A stretch of DNA of 64,000 nt from Algibacter sp. L1A34 (lineage in GTDB: Bacteria > Bacteroidota > Bacteroidia > Flavobacteriales > Flavobacteriaceae), in NCBI RefSeq assembly GCF_009796805.1, contig NZ_CP047029.1:4478001-4542000 (forward strand), in the 5' to 3' direction. Within the stretch, counting starts at the first letter, position 1. Each line of letters starts with the position of its first letter. Below the pieces are notes generated by a model. It ran no database searches and was not told the DNA's origin. It saw only the letters and a program-made list of their open reading frames with translations. Shown one piece after another: positions 45,363 through 54,393 of the stretch. The translations under genes were made by a program, and so were the position numbers.

Positions 45363-47047
45363 AATGTTTCTATTTTATATGGAATCATTAGTGTAACTTG
45401 AGTTCCTTTTTCATTGTATTTTTCTCTGTCTTCGAGAATAAGATTCGATTCGATTTTAAAATTTTTAGAGAGCATTTTTAAACGCTCTGAAGTAATCTTT
45501 GTTGCAAGCGAACTTTTATGGCTTTTAGTTGTGCTTTTGGTAGCATTAAGACCAATTCCGTTATCTTTTATAGTACAAATAAGCACATTTTCTTTGCTTG
45601 TTAAATGTATCTTAATTTCCGGATTATCTATTTGTTCTTTAAATCCGTGTTCTATAGCATTTTCTATAAAAGGTTGAATTAACATTGGTGGAATAAGGAT
45701 CTCTTCTACATTTATAGATTCATCAATTTCTACACTATATTTAAACGGTTGTAATCTGCTTAGATTCTGCAATTCCACATAACTTTGCATAGCTAAAAGT
45801 TCTTCTTTTACTACCACTAATTTTTCTCTTGAACTTTCTAAAATTAATCGTAATAATTTAGAGAATTTAGACAAATACTTAACTGCTTTTTTATCTTCCT
45901 TATTTAATATCATACCCTGAATTACAGACAACGAATTAAAAATAAAATGAGGTGTCATTTGGGAACGTAGAAGTTGTTGCTCTGTGACAGATTGCTCATG
46001 AGCAGCCTTTACATTTTTATATTTAAAATAGAAAATAGTACTTATAAAACCTATTAAAGCCAATAACGAAACAATAGCTCCCCAAAGTTTTTGTTTTTCT
46101 GATGCTCTAAACTTCTCTTTTAATTGGTCTTCTCTTCTATTGGAAGTCTCTAAAGCATCGATTTCTTCATTGATTTTTGCTCTGTAAATATTTTCGTTTA
46201 CTTGTGAAATTAATTCTAAATAACGGGCAGCCTTGTCCTGCTTTCCTTGAATTTGATATAATTTAAAATAATTGGTGTAAATTCCTTTTTTTGCTCGTAA
46301 CGGACTGTCATTATTTAAGACGCTAGCAGCTGAATCTAAATACACTTTTGATTGTTCCCACTTCCCTTGATGCATATAAACAACTGAAATATTAGAGTAG
46401 TTAAAATTTAAGCGCTCCGTGTTATTGCTAGACTTATATTGTTTAATCGATTTTTTAAAATAGAATAAAGCTTCGTCCCATTTTTCTAAACCCATAAGGG
46501 TTAAAGCGTAATTATTTTTAAATAGATTTAGATTTCTATATTTGGGTAAAGTAATTTTATTGTAGGTTTCGTAAGCTTTTTGATATTGGTCTGTATGGTA
46601 ATACATCATTCCCCATTTAAAACATAATTTTTGAAATTCGATGGAATCTTGTTCTCTAAAAACTGGGCTTACCTTTTCACAAAATATAAGACCATCATTA
46701 TAGCCACCAGAATCTATTAAGTTTTCAGCCTTTAAATTAAAGGCTTTTATCAAATTTGTAGTGTCTTTTTCTTTTAAGCTTTTGCCAATCATCTCGTTAG
46801 AGTAAATTAAACCATTGGCATATTGTTGGTTACGACCATAAGACTTTGTTAATAAAAAATAGTCGCGTAATGTGAGTGGTTCTTTAGCTTCTTTTTCGCT
46901 TAAAATCTCTATAACCTTAGCATATTCTCTATTTGTAAAAAGGTCTTCTACATTATTTTGTCCGCTAAGTTGTGTTGCACAATGCAACATAAAAAAACAG
47001 GCTATTAGATATTGTATTTTCACTTTTAAATAGGTTTTAATACCCAT
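45359..47047 (-). CDS. LytS-type sensor histidine kinase with TPR sensor region
   Basis: The frame opens at 47068, but the ATG at 47047 (MGIKTYLKVKIQYLIACF) gives a better signal sequence and reduces overlap with the gene before it; either is possible. The periplasmic part (about 30-300) has TPR-like units (AFNLKAENLIDSGGYNDGLI, WDEALFYFKKSIKQYKSS), followed by one span (LWGAIVSLLALIGFISTIFYF). A His_kinase (LytS-type) domain carries TPHFIFNSLSVIQG (His at 45947-45949) and the ATP site (IENAIEHGF, IKDNGIGL). It pairs with the LytTR regulator downstream. Confidence 0.93.
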   Translation of the reverse strand: MGIKTYLKVKIQYLIACFFMLHCATQLSGQNNVEDLFTNREYAKVIEILSEKEAKEPLTLRDYFLLTKSYGRNQQYANGLIYSNEMIGKSLKEKDTTNLIKAFNLKAENLIDSGGYNDGLIFCEKVSPVFREQDSIEFQKLCFKWGMMYYHTDQYQKAYETYNKITLPKYRNLNLFKNNYALTLMGLEKWDEALFYFKKSIKQYKSSNNTERLNFNYSNISVVYMHQGKWEQSKVYLDSAASVLNNDSPLRAKKGIYTNYFKLYQIQGKQDKAARYLELISQVNENIYRAKINEEIDALETSNRREDQLKEKFRASEKQKLWGAIVSLLALIGFISTIFYFKYKNVKAAHEQSVTEQQLLRSQMTPHFIFNSLSVIQGMILNKEDKKAVKYLSKFSKLLRLILESSREKLVVVKEELLAMQSYVELQNLSRLQPFKYSVEIDESINVEEILIPPMLIQPFIENAIEHGFKEQIDNPEIKIHLTSKENVLICTIKDNGIGLNATKSTTKSHKSSLATKITSERLKMLSKNFKIESNLILEDREKYNEKGTQVTLMIPYKIETL

Positions 47048-48365
47048 ATATGTTTTTATTATTCGCATTACTTTTATTAATGTTATCCATCATTCTGCTT
47101 GATTTACTAGATTGACTTTCTACAAAGGGTTTTGATTCTTTTGCACCTTGTTCCTTTAAATAATCTATCACTTTTGGGTTAAAGGTAGATTCGGCAATAT
47201 AGAGCGCATTTTCATTATCTTTATTAGTATAATCAAGGTTGGCATTATTAGCAATTAGTAATTTTACACAAGCCAGACTATTTTCCGCATTTTTATCGGC
47301 ACTAGTTTCAAAGTTTTTCAAAAATACTGGATTCATAGATATTTGAATACCTCCAATTTCTTGATTCATTATAAGAGGATCGTATAATTTTGATGCTTGC
47401 ATTAGCGGACTCCTTTTTTTCTCACTTATCTTATTGATATTAGCACCATTTTTTATTAAAAAAGTTAACATATTAACATTTCCACTAATAGCTGCATTAT
47501 TAATTGCGGCATAACCATATTGCGCTGAAACGGTATTAATATCAATTCCGTTTTTTAATAAATAAGCAGATATAGCAGGATATTTGGTAAATACAAAACC
47601 TTCTTTTAACGTCTTTTTTAAAACCCATTTTTGACCTAACCACTGCTCCAAATTAGTTGTTAAACTATCTTGAATAATTGTATTGTAAAGTAAAACATTT
47701 TTTTCTTCATTTGAAAAATCATCAAAATACATATTTACTATTTTAGTATTTACAGATTCTAGCGCTAGCATTTTTGCAGTATCGTCATTAACATCTGTAA
47801 TGGTATCTATTGCATTTTTAGACTTAAAATAAGCTACAAGTTCAGCATTTTCCATTTCAATACTTAAATGCAAAGGTGTACTATTCATTGATCCCGTTTT
47901 AGAATTAATATCAGCACCGTTTTCTACCATTCGCTTTACCAAATCATTATTCTCTTTCAAAATAGCATAATGAAATGGTGAATATCCATTATCGTCTAAA
48001 ATATTTAAATTACTGCCATTGTCCACCAATAATACCGATTTTTCATTATGATCTTCTAGAATTGCTATATGCAAAGCCGTATAACCATAATCGTCTATTG
48101 AGTCTTGTAGTTTGCTGTTTTCTATTAAATATTTAGACACTTTTGTTGCGCCTCTTAAAATAGCAACTTGTAAAATATTTCTTCCGTCGTAAAACCTTAA
48201 TGTATCAATATCTACTTTTTGTAAAAGTTGCTTAACTTTTGCGGTATCATCTTTCCATAAAGCATCTTCTATTGCTTTTTCTGAGTATTTAGTTTCACAG
48301 GCCGTAAACAAACAAAAAAGTAAGGTTGCTACTACTATAAAATGTGATTTTTTTACTTTATTCAT
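47037..48365 (-). CDS. Ankyrin-repeat lipoprotein
   Basis: A lipoprotein signal (IVVATLLFCLFTAC, Cys about residue 23) precedes about ten ankyrin repeats: GRNILQVAILRGATKVSKYL, DDYGYTALHIAILEDHNEKS, NGYSPFHYAILKENNDLVKR, STPLHLSIEMENAELV, and after a gap IDINTVSAQYGYAAINNAAI and SPLMQASKL. The C-terminus is Ser/Asn-rich. Ankyrin repeats bind proteins; secretion suggests envelope partners. The stop overlaps the kinase start region, and it lies between the secreted gene at 48393 and the kinase in the operator E operon, so it may feed signals to the kinase (inference). Confidence 0.88.
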   Translation of the reverse strand: MNKVKKSHFIVVATLLFCLFTACETKYSEKAIEDALWKDDTAKVKQLLQKVDIDTLRFYDGRNILQVAILRGATKVSKYLIENSKLQDSIDDYGYTALHIAILEDHNEKSVLLVDNGSNLNILDDNGYSPFHYAILKENNDLVKRMVENGADINSKTGSMNSTPLHLSIEMENAELVAYFKSKNAIDTITDVNDDTAKMLALESVNTKIVNMYFDDFSNEEKNVLLYNTIIQDSLTTNLEQWLGQKWVLKKTLKEGFVFTKYPAISAYLLKNGIDINTVSAQYGYAAINNAAISGNVNMLTFLIKNGANINKISEKKRSPLMQASKLYDPLIMNQEIGGIQISMNPVFLKNFETSADKNAENSLACVKLLIANNANLDYTNKDNENALYIAESTFNPKVIDYLKEQGAKESKPFVESQSSKSSRMMDNINKSNANNKNIYGY

Positions 48366-48392
48366 AATTCATTTATTCATTTATTGAAGTTT

Positions 48393-48917
48393 TTATTTCT
48401 TACTTGTTTTTGTTATTATTTGTTCCTCTAATTTAACTATTTTATTGTCCTCATTAAAAGTTATATTCAATTTAATTAAACTATTATCATCAGTTTCAAT
48501 AGTGATGACATACTTGTTTTTTAGATTTTCTAAAACTATGTTATTGCATTTTTTAAAGTTTAAAACTACCCTATAGTCATCATTAGAAATAATATTAGTA
48601 TTCACTTCCCCTCTAACAGTGAGATTATTAAACCCATACAAAACGATGCCATAGTCTAAATAATAACTTTGAGGCGCTCTTTTAATTGACTCTACACGAC
48701 TAGCCCAAAACTCGCTAGTTTCTTCAATGCTAAGTTCTTTTTCTAAATTTCCTAATGTAAAATCTAATGTTTCACACGTAATTACAACTTCTGTATTATT
48801 ACCTAAAGCTGCAAAAAAATCTTTGACATTATTAACCTTCTTGATTGTTTTAATTTCACTTGAAAAAACCTGAAAACAATTTAATATTATAAGAATGAAG
48901 CCTATCGATTTTTTCAT
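48393..48917 (-). CDS. Secreted protein of unknown function
   Basis: The 174-residue product has a signal peptide (MKKSIGFILIILNCFQVFSS). The mature part begins IKTIKKVNNVKDFFAALGNN and contains ITCETLDFTLGNLEKE and GLNNLTVRGEVN-like strands, reminiscent of right-handed beta-helix ladders, but the family is not certain. It is in the kinase operon, 27 bases before the ankyrin lipoprotein. Confidence 0.6.
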   Translation of the reverse strand: MKKSIGFILIILNCFQVFSSEIKTIKKVNNVKDFFAALGNNTEVVITCETLDFTLGNLEKELSIEETSEFWASRVESIKRAPQSYYLDYGIVLYGFNNLTVRGEVNTNIISNDDYRVVLNFKKCNNIVLENLKNKYVITIETDDNSLIKLNITFNEDNKIVKLEEQIITKTSKK

Positions 48918-48935
48918 GATTTTATGTGAAGCTGG

Positions 48936-49237
48936 TTATTTAATTAAGTAAAAAGTGTGCCCATTATCAATTTCAATTTTTAAAATATAAAAACTTTTAT
49001 TTACCCCTTCATACACATCTAAAGACATTTTACGAGCAGTATCACCGACATACTTTTTAGAATAATGTTAAATCTTTAAAGCCTCGTCTTTTATTTTAAG
49101 ATTTAAAAAAGATTCACCAATAGTAAGATTATCTATTTCAATTTAGAACTCAGTATATTTTCTTTCGTTGCTTTTTGTCCGTTACACGCAGAAAACAATA
49201 AAGTAAAAAGCACTAAAGTGACTATTGATTTTTTCAT
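48936..49237 (-). pseudogene. Degraded small lipoprotein gene
   Basis: The minus strand starts MKKSIVTLVLFTLLFSACNG, a lipoprotein signal, runs to a stop after ENILSSKLK, then continues one frame over as IEIDNLTIGESFLNLKIKDE, meets TAA, and resumes as YSKKYVGDTARKMSLDVYEG and a final DNGHTFYLIK-stop at 48936. At least one frameshift and one nonsense change separate the parts. The intact form would be about 100 residues. Its neighbours in the operon are intact. Confidence 0.7.
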
Positions 49238-49246
49238 AAAATAGAT

Positions 49247-49867
49247 TTACATATAAGCATTTATAGTACTTTGTCCTTTTTTGTATTTTTTATAAGTCCA
49301 AAAAGCTAACCCAAGTGTTATTGCAGTACCTAATAAGATGGTGTTTAATGTTCCTAAATTTTCTGCTATAGCAAGCATAATTCGCTTTAATCCTCGTCTC
49401 CCACCTGAAATAGTAACTCTTTTACCAGCTTCAATATCTTTAGCTGTCATCGTAATTGCCAATGTAAAAATCAAAGACACTAAGGTATAAGCTGCTTGTT
49501 TTATCCAAGTAGATATTGACTTACTTTGTATAGTTTGTAATGATAAATGATTGGTCTTAGTTATTATATGTTGAAGTGTTTCTGTATATTCTTCAATAGA
49601 ATTTAATTCTAAATAAGTTTTCTCTTTTTTCTCTTTTTCAACAAAGAAAAGTTGAATTCCATTTTCGTTTTCAAAAGGCACTATTTTAGTTATTTTAGAA
49701 TATGCAATAACATGCTGCGTATCTAAAAACCCTTTTTTTTCTGCATTTATCTTTTCTAAAAATACATCTTTTGTTTTGTAATCTTCATCCGACAGTTTTA
49801 AACTATCATCCGTAATTAAGATATTCTTTATTAAAGTCGCTTTTGTATTAATTATAAATTTTTCCAT
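49247..49867 (-). CDS. Membrane protein of unknown function
   Basis: The 206-residue protein has a soluble N-terminal domain of about 125 residues (VFLEKINAEKKGFLDTQHVI, ITKIVPFENENGIQLFFVEK, PH-like strand order) and two spans (AAYTLVSLIFTLAITMTA and LLGTAITLGLAFWTYKKYKKG) separated by a basic RRGLKR loop. It overlaps nothing and starts 1 base after the gene at 49869. Family not recognised. Confidence 0.6.
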   Translation of the reverse strand: MEKFIINTKATLIKNILITDDSLKLSDEDYKTKDVFLEKINAEKKGFLDTQHVIAYSKITKIVPFENENGIQLFFVEKEKKEKTYLELNSIEEYTETLQHIITKTNHLSLQTIQSKSISTWIKQAAYTLVSLIFTLAITMTAKDIEAGKRVTISGGRRGLKRIMLAIAENLGTLNTILLGTAITLGLAFWTYKKYKKGQSTINAYM

Positions 49868-49868
49868 T

Positions 49869-50138
49869 TTAGTTAAGCTTAACAGATTCTTGTTGTTTCA
49901 ATTTTTCTAAAATCACAAAAGCAACTGTCGCTGATATTAAAACGGCAGGTATCATAACTACTAAGATTCCATCACTGTCTACATCAAAAAACGCAAATGC
50001 AATGATGAAAATTAATATTTCAATGGCAAACCAAGATATAAACGTGGCTGCAATCCACTTACCTGGTTTAATACCTTTTTCTGCTGCGATTTTTCTAATT
50101 TGCTTGGCAAAATAACCGAGTGCTAATATTTCTAACAT
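49869..50138 (-). CDS. Small two-span membrane protein, first gene of the kinase operon
   Basis: The 89-residue protein begins with an amphipathic segment (ALGYFAKQIRKIAAEKGIKPG), followed by two spans (WIAATFISWFAIEILIFIIAF and VVMIPAVLISATVAFVILEKL). The short positively charged N-terminal helix and the GIKPGKW motif recur in small Bacteroidota membrane proteins; no function is known. Operator E lies 59 bases upstream, so transcription from here would run through to the LytTR regulator at 44628. Confidence 0.65.
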   Translation of the reverse strand: MLEILALGYFAKQIRKIAAEKGIKPGKWIAATFISWFAIEILIFIIAFAFFDVDSDGILVVMIPAVLISATVAFVILEKLKQQESVKLN

Positions 50139-50196
50139 AATATTTGATTTGTTTAATACAATGTTACAATACTAATACTGTGTTTTAAAGAGTGAA

Positions 50197-50227
50197 CATT
50201 TATTCGTTAGGGAATAGTTAATATCTG
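50197..50227 (-). promoter_or_regulatory. Putative LytTR operator E, before the kinase operon
   Basis: On the minus strand CAGATATTAA and CGAATAAATG start 21 bases apart, 59 bases before the start at 50138. It would place the kinase and regulator genes under their own control. Confidence 0.6.
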
Positions 50228-50290
50228 TCCTTAATATCTCTACAACTTAGAATGATGTGAATTTAATTGTTAGCCTACGAATTTCATTTC

Positions 50291-50519
50291 TTAGTGTGTA
50301 TTCTTTTTTTGTTGCTTTTTTATAATTTCTAGTAGTTGATTAAGTTTATTTCCTTTTATAAAGTTTTCATTAATTTGTATTGTGGAATCGTATATGAATT
50401 TTAGTTTCACTTTTCTGAAACGCAGATAGTTGCTTCTTTTGGCGTAAATGGCTAAAATGAAAAGAGCGGAAGGTGAAGATGCCATATCTATTACTTTTAT
50501 TTTAACTTACCAATGTACT
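50291..50519 (-). pseudogene. Truncated copy of the PH-like membrane gene
   Basis: The 60 or so C-terminal residues (LFILAIYAKRSNYLRFRKVK, INENFIKGNKLNQLLEIIKK) match the end of the protein at 39467-39955 almost residue for residue. Further upstream on the minus strand, AGTACATTGGTAAGTT also matches, but two bases are missing and the frame breaks; the two spans are gone. A start at 50485 would give a 64-residue soluble piece. It is a partial duplication within the same regulon block. Confidence 0.8.
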
Positions 50520-50548
50520 CCTAGCTTTTAATCTAAATTTATTTGGAA

Positions 50549-51409
50549 CTATTTTGACATCAACCTTAATTTTAATTCTATTTTTGTATTCACTTTTTCT
50601 TCATTTTTAAAGCCTGCTTCTAACAAATCCTGATTTCCTAAAATACCACGTACTATAGCATCTTCGATATCTTTAGATTCATTGGTTTCTTTTGAAGAAA
50701 TTTGACGATTATTTTTATAGACATTGTACTTAGCCTTTATATTAACATTACAAATCTTACCTGTTTTATCTATTATAAAATCGATATAAAAACTGGTGTC
50801 TTCAGCTACTTTTGAAAAATCAATGTAATAATTAAGCGCAGAATATAATGATGTATAGAGGCAATCAATTAAACAGTTCTCTTCAAATTGAACATTTTTA
50901 AATTTAGGTGGTGTATCTAAATCATTCATAGAATAGACTTCTTCATCATCGCATTCTATATTCTTTATTTCTGAAGTTTCAGTATATGTAGCTGGTAGTT
51001 TTTTGAGTTTTAATTTAGAATTCTTGTAGTCTTCAATCTTTTCGATTTGAAACATTATGTTGTGCAACAGAAAGAAATAATTATGATCTCTTATTAAAAA
51101 ATCATAATAGTCGTTATCAATTAAAAGCTCATTTCTATCGGATAAAATGTATTTTTTATTTTCTAAAAAACTGAAGTCTTTTGGCTTGTTGGTTGAAAAG
51201 GTTTGATCTTCTTTAAAATTTAAAATTAAATCATTGACATGCTCATTCATTTCTGCTCGTTCATCGTTATTTAAACTTCTCCCTTGCGTTATATAGGTCC
51301 AGTCTATTACTTTCCATTTTCCCTCTAGCTTAATATTGCTATCATCTTGAGCTGTGCATGAAAACGTTAGAGATATGCTTAATAACATTAAAAAATTAAA
51401 AATTCTCAT
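50549..51409 (-). CDS. Lipoprotein with lipocalin-like and TonB-C-like parts
   Basis: The 286-residue product has lipobox LTFSC (Cys about residue 18). Residues about 28-130 read GKWKVIDWTYITQGRSLNND and FKEDQTFSTNKPKDFSFLEN, as in lipocalin-like domains. The C-terminal part begins DLDTPPKFKNVQFEENCLID and has SFYIDFIIDKTGKICNVNI, matching the strand-turn-strand core of TonB C-terminal-like domains. Both are common in Bacteroidota secreted proteins, and the assignment is by pattern only. It is the last gene of the leftward operator F unit. Confidence 0.6.
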   Translation of the reverse strand: MRIFNFLMLLSISLTFSCTAQDDSNIKLEGKWKVIDWTYITQGRSLNNDERAEMNEHVNDLILNFKEDQTFSTNKPKDFSFLENKKYILSDRNELLIDNDYYDFLIRDHNYFFLLHNIMFQIEKIEDYKNSKLKLKKLPATYTETSEIKNIECDDEEVYSMNDLDTPPKFKNVQFEENCLIDCLYTSLYSALNYYIDFSKVAEDTSFYIDFIIDKTGKICNVNIKAKYNVYKNNRQISSKETNESKDIEDAIVRGILGNQDLLEAGFKNEEKVNTKIELKLRLMSK

Positions 51410-51469
51410 GGTTTTTATTTTAAATAATTTAACTTTTTTTTTAATGAATTTGGTTTGTGTAAAATGTTA

Positions 51470-51565
51470 TTAATCCAACAATCCTTTAGCTCTATCCCAA
51501 AGCCCCTCATCTTCAAAACAACTAAAAATTATTATGGCTAAAAATGCTAAGATTGAATATTTCAT
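51470..51565 (-). CDS. Very small lipoprotein (31 aa)
   Basis: The minus strand encodes MKYSILAFLAIIIFSCFEDE and 11 more residues ending KGLLD. The lipobox IIFSC leaves a 16-residue mature lipopeptide. It sits between the lipoprotein genes at 50549 and 51568 in the same direction; the stop of the next gene (51568) is 2 bases away. Its perfect signal supports it as real. Confidence 0.55.
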   Translation of the reverse strand: MKYSILAFLAIIIFSCFEDEGLWDRAKGLLD

Positions 51566-51567
51566 AA

Positions 51568-52137
51568 TTATATTTTTTGATGTTGTAGGTTGTAATAAGA
51601 ATGATTGTCTTTTATGAAACTAAAAAAGTAATAATTTGTGAATTCAATTTTTCTAGAATCAGTAATAACGTTATTATTATTGAGCAGGCCAATTCTAAAT
51701 TTTGAAGAGTGATATTGATTAAGAAGTATTGCTGGTAAAAAATACCCTTTTCTGTTTTGTTCAAAATAACCCTTTTTAATTTTACCTTTAATCAGGTAAG
51801 ACTTTATATAGGTTTCATTGACATGCAATGTGGCACTAATTCTTTTTTTATTTATGACTTTTAAGGTAATATAGTAACATGGTTTTTCTTCCAATTTCAT
51901 GTCGTAAATAATCCTAGATTCCTTGCTTTTAAAATATGAACCCCAAAAATAATCTAGGTATCCAGCGCTTTCAGCTTCATTATTCTCATAAGTCCCATCG
52001 AGTAAGTGTAAATTTTCTTTCGTTAATTCTATTTTGTTTTCAATAACTTCAGTTTGCTTTAATGTGGCGCAAGAAGACGTTAATAGGATTACACAAGTAT
52101 ATAGTAAAAGCTTATGTAATGGCATTTTAAAATTCAT
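51568..52137 (-). CDS. Lipoprotein of unknown function
   Basis: The open frame extends to 52185, but the ATG at 52137 (MNFKMPLHKLLLYTCVILLTSSC) starts a lipoprotein signal with lipobox LLTSSC; that start also removes an overlap with the gene before it. The mature 165 residues are polar with a basic Tyr-rich C-terminus (NYYFFSFIKDNHSYYNLQHQ). No family is recognised. Confidence 0.6.
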   Translation of the reverse strand: MNFKMPLHKLLLYTCVILLTSSCATLKQTEVIENKIELTKENLHLLDGTYENNEAESAGYLDYFWGSYFKSKESRIIYDMKLEEKPCYYITLKVINKKRISATLHVNETYIKSYLIKGKIKKGYFEQNRKGYFLPAILLNQYHSSKFRIGLLNNNNVITDSRKIEFTNYYFFSFIKDNHSYYNLQHQKI

Positions 52138-52168
52138 TTTTTGGTTTATGGCTATATGGTTTATAGTA

Positions 52169-52906
52169 CTAGTGAAGTAAATCAACCATTACTGTTTTAT
52201 AAATAGTATGACTAAATACAATAGAACTATTGGATAAAATATTTGAATTTACCAAACCTGTTTGTTGACTATTGAGAGTAATGCTTACATTCTTGATGGT
52301 GTTTTCGGAATCCATTAAATAAGATTTTGGTATTTTATATTCACCATGTTTTGTTTTTAACGAATCTATGGTAACACCATCATAGGCATTTGATGTAATA
52401 TTATCTGCTGGCTTAGGCTTTTCAATGAATTTATTAAATTTTAATTGATGTGAAGTAAGAAGGTTAGTCCATTTTATACGCATACTGTTTGCATCATAAA
52501 TCGTATCTGGTATTTCAAATTTTGTTAGATTATATGCTTCATTTGGTTTTATAAAAGCCAGTGCATGTTTGGTGCTATCTGGCAATATAATTTCAAAATA
52601 GTAGGATGCTTTTTTAGACAAACTATCCGTAGTATAGAATGATGTTTTGGTGTAATACAATTCATCTTTCACATACAATTCCATAGGTATATTGTTGACC
52701 AGGATTTTTACTTCGTCATTAATAATTTGCTTATCTCCATCAGATAGGGAAACTTTAATTTGTCTTAAATCCTCTTTTTTATTATTGGTTTCTATTAGGA
52801 GGATCGCTTTATATTTAGACAAGTCATTTGCATCTTTGCCTCCAAGTGTTGAAACATCACAACTACTAAAAATCAGTAATAAAAGTAATAGCTTTAAATT
52901 TTTCAT
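52169..52906 (-). CDS. Lipoprotein of unknown function
   Basis: The 245-residue product begins MKNLKLLLLLLIFSSCDVST, with the lipobox Cys at 16. The mature part is strand-rich (YKAILLIETNNKKEDLRQIK, YYFEIILPDSTKHALAFIKP). No domain is recognised. It lies in the leftward unit that also contains the DUF2185 and Imm17-like genes, downstream of operator F. Confidence 0.6.
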   Translation of the reverse strand: MKNLKLLLLLLIFSSCDVSTLGGKDANDLSKYKAILLIETNNKKEDLRQIKVSLSDGDKQIINDEVKILVNNIPMELYVKDELYYTKTSFYTTDSLSKKASYYFEIILPDSTKHALAFIKPNEAYNLTKFEIPDTIYDANSMRIKWTNLLTSHQLKFNKFIEKPKPADNITSNAYDGVTIDSLKTKHGEYKIPKSYLMDSENTIKNVSITLNSQQTGLVNSNILSNSSIVFSHTIYKTVMVDLLH

Positions 52907-52939
52907 TTCTAAATGTATGATGAATAACTGTATTTAATA

Positions 52940-53182
52940 TTAGGTACTATAAACTACTAAACCTATAGCTAAAGCAACTATCGTAATTGTAAAATAAATT
53001 AGAGCTGTAACCATTTTACCAGAAAGTTTATTATTTGTTTTATCTCCTAGTTTTCTTAATACTTTTTTTTCGCCCTTAGAGTATAAAAAATGTTCCTTAA
53101 AAAAACCACTAAACACCAACAGGACCATAAAAACACCAGCAAGTATCTTCTTAATCGGTAGCGTATTTAAAAAATCTTCCAT
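52940..53182 (-). CDS. Small two-span membrane protein
   Basis: The 80-residue protein has two spans (ILAGVFMVLLVFSGFF and MVTALIYFTITIVALAIGLVV) joined by a basic loop (YSKGEKKVLRKLGDKTNNK). The pattern is that of small inner-membrane proteins that accompany immunity genes, but no family can be named. It lies 33 bases upstream of the lipoprotein gene at 52169 and 33 bases downstream of the Imm17-like gene. Confidence 0.6.
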   Translation of the reverse strand: MEDFLNTLPIKKILAGVFMVLLVFSGFFKEHFLYSKGEKKVLRKLGDKTNNKLSGKMVTALIYFTITIVALAIGLVVYST

Positions 53183-53215
53183 AGCTTTTGATCTGTTTAA
53201 ACAATAAAATTTTAA

Positions 53216-53485
53216 TTAAACATTATACAGTTCTGGGTTATAGGAAAAAAAACCATATACAAAGAGTAATACCACTAAAAACAGTAATAAACCAAATACT
53301 ATCCGTACTCTTTTACGTCCAAAGACTTCTATAAAATAGGCCATATTAAAATAACCACCACCTGGTTCTAAAACCCAATCCCAATCTAATATAACTCCTA
53401 AAATTATAAATAGAAACGCAGCTGCGCCAAATAGGTAACCATATTCTGGATTAAGCGCCATAAAATTTGTAAATTCTTCTACCAT
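53216..53485 (-). CDS. Imm17-like small membrane protein (immunity family)
   Basis: The 89-residue protein has two spans and the segment ILDWDWVLEPGGGYFNMAYF with RKRVRIVFGLLLF, which resembles the Imm17 family of immunity proteins for contact-dependent or polymorphic toxins. Similarity is by recall of the LDWDWVLEPGGGY region, so it is moderately sure. No toxin gene lies next to it. It is followed by the DUF2185 gene on the upstream side, another immunity-associated family. Confidence 0.55.
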   Translation of the reverse strand: MVEEFTNFMALNPEYGYLFGAAAFLFIILGVILDWDWVLEPGGGYFNMAYFIEVFGRKRVRIVFGLLLFLVVLLFVYGFFSYNPELYNV

Positions 53486-53541
53486 TGATTTGTAATTTTT
53501 AATGTTACTTCTCTTTAAAATTTCTAAAATTGTACTTTATA

Positions 53542-54288
53542 CTATTTGTTTATTTTCTCTATAGACTTCCAAGTTTCTAAAGCCCATTCAATATCCCTTG
53601 CTTCATCAAAGTAGAAAAAGCTTTGTAATACTTCATTATCTATACTACTGAAGGTGCACAATAGATTGTAAGTGTAATCTTTGCGTTCATCATACTCTTT
53701 AATGTGATAACCTATTTTATTAAAAGAGTCTTCATGAAACTCGTAGCGTTTTAAAATAGTGTTAGCCTCGTTTCTAGTATCAATATCTTCTTTTTGGGAT
53801 TTTAAAATTTCAGATTTTATTTTGCCATCGTAATTCCAAATTGCAAGTCGTATCGTTTTATCTCCAGTAGTAAACATCAAATCCTTAGCATCTGCGTTTT
53901 TTTCAAATAGATTATTTATGGTTATTCCCCAATTTTTTGAAAGCTGATGTTTTACTTCAAAATCATCCTCTAACGGATAATCAAAAACCTCTTCCCAATC
54001 TGCATTTTCTTCTCTTTCCCAAACGCTTCCATATCCTTTGTATAGTAATAATTCTGAAATACTATTATCTACTTCTAAAATTGTTTTGGCATCGTAAAAC
54101 CCAAAATTATCTGCATTGTTCGAGTACTCATCACTTTCAAAGCCAGAAAACATTCGCCAACCACTATCATTATCATTAGAGGGTTTTTCTCTAAAAATAA
54201 AATGTGGTTTCATATCATCTTTAAATAGCATTGAAGAAGCCATTACAGCTCCTATATTAGGAAAGTCTTCAATTTTAATTTTTCTCAT
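53542..54288 (-). CDS. DUF2185 (Imm33-type) protein
   Basis: The N-terminal 110 residues read IGAVMASSMLFKDDMKPHFI, FREKPSNDNDSGWRMFSGFE and SDEYSNNADNFGFYDAKTIL, the DUF2185/immunity Imm33 signature. The C-terminal 130 residues form a second, unrecognised domain with IRLAIWNYDGKIKSEILKSQ. It is cytoplasmic with no signal peptide. DUF2185 proteins are found in toxin-immunity neighbourhoods. The assignment of the first domain is good; that of the whole is not. Confidence 0.75.
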   Translation of the reverse strand: MRKIKIEDFPNIGAVMASSMLFKDDMKPHFIFREKPSNDNDSGWRMFSGFESDEYSNNADNFGFYDAKTILEVDNSISELLLYKGYGSVWEREENADWEEVFDYPLEDDFEVKHQLSKNWGITINNLFEKNADAKDLMFTTGDKTIRLAIWNYDGKIKSEILKSQKEDIDTRNEANTILKRYEFHEDSFNKIGYHIKEYDERKDYTYNLLCTFSSIDNEVLQSFFYFDEARDIEWALETWKSIEKINK

Positions 54289-54393
54289 ATTGCTATACTT
54301 TTAATTTATCCTAAACGAGTATTAGAAACCAGATTTTTTCTATTCAAATTCTACACTTCTTTTGCATCAGCCTCAATTTATAAATCTAATAAT

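Noticed and set aside
54289-54393. An eighth LytTR operator before the DUF2185 gene
   Set aside because: The minus strand near 54370-54388 resembles the end of operator G (ATTGAGGCT), but no second half-site 21 bp away could be matched.
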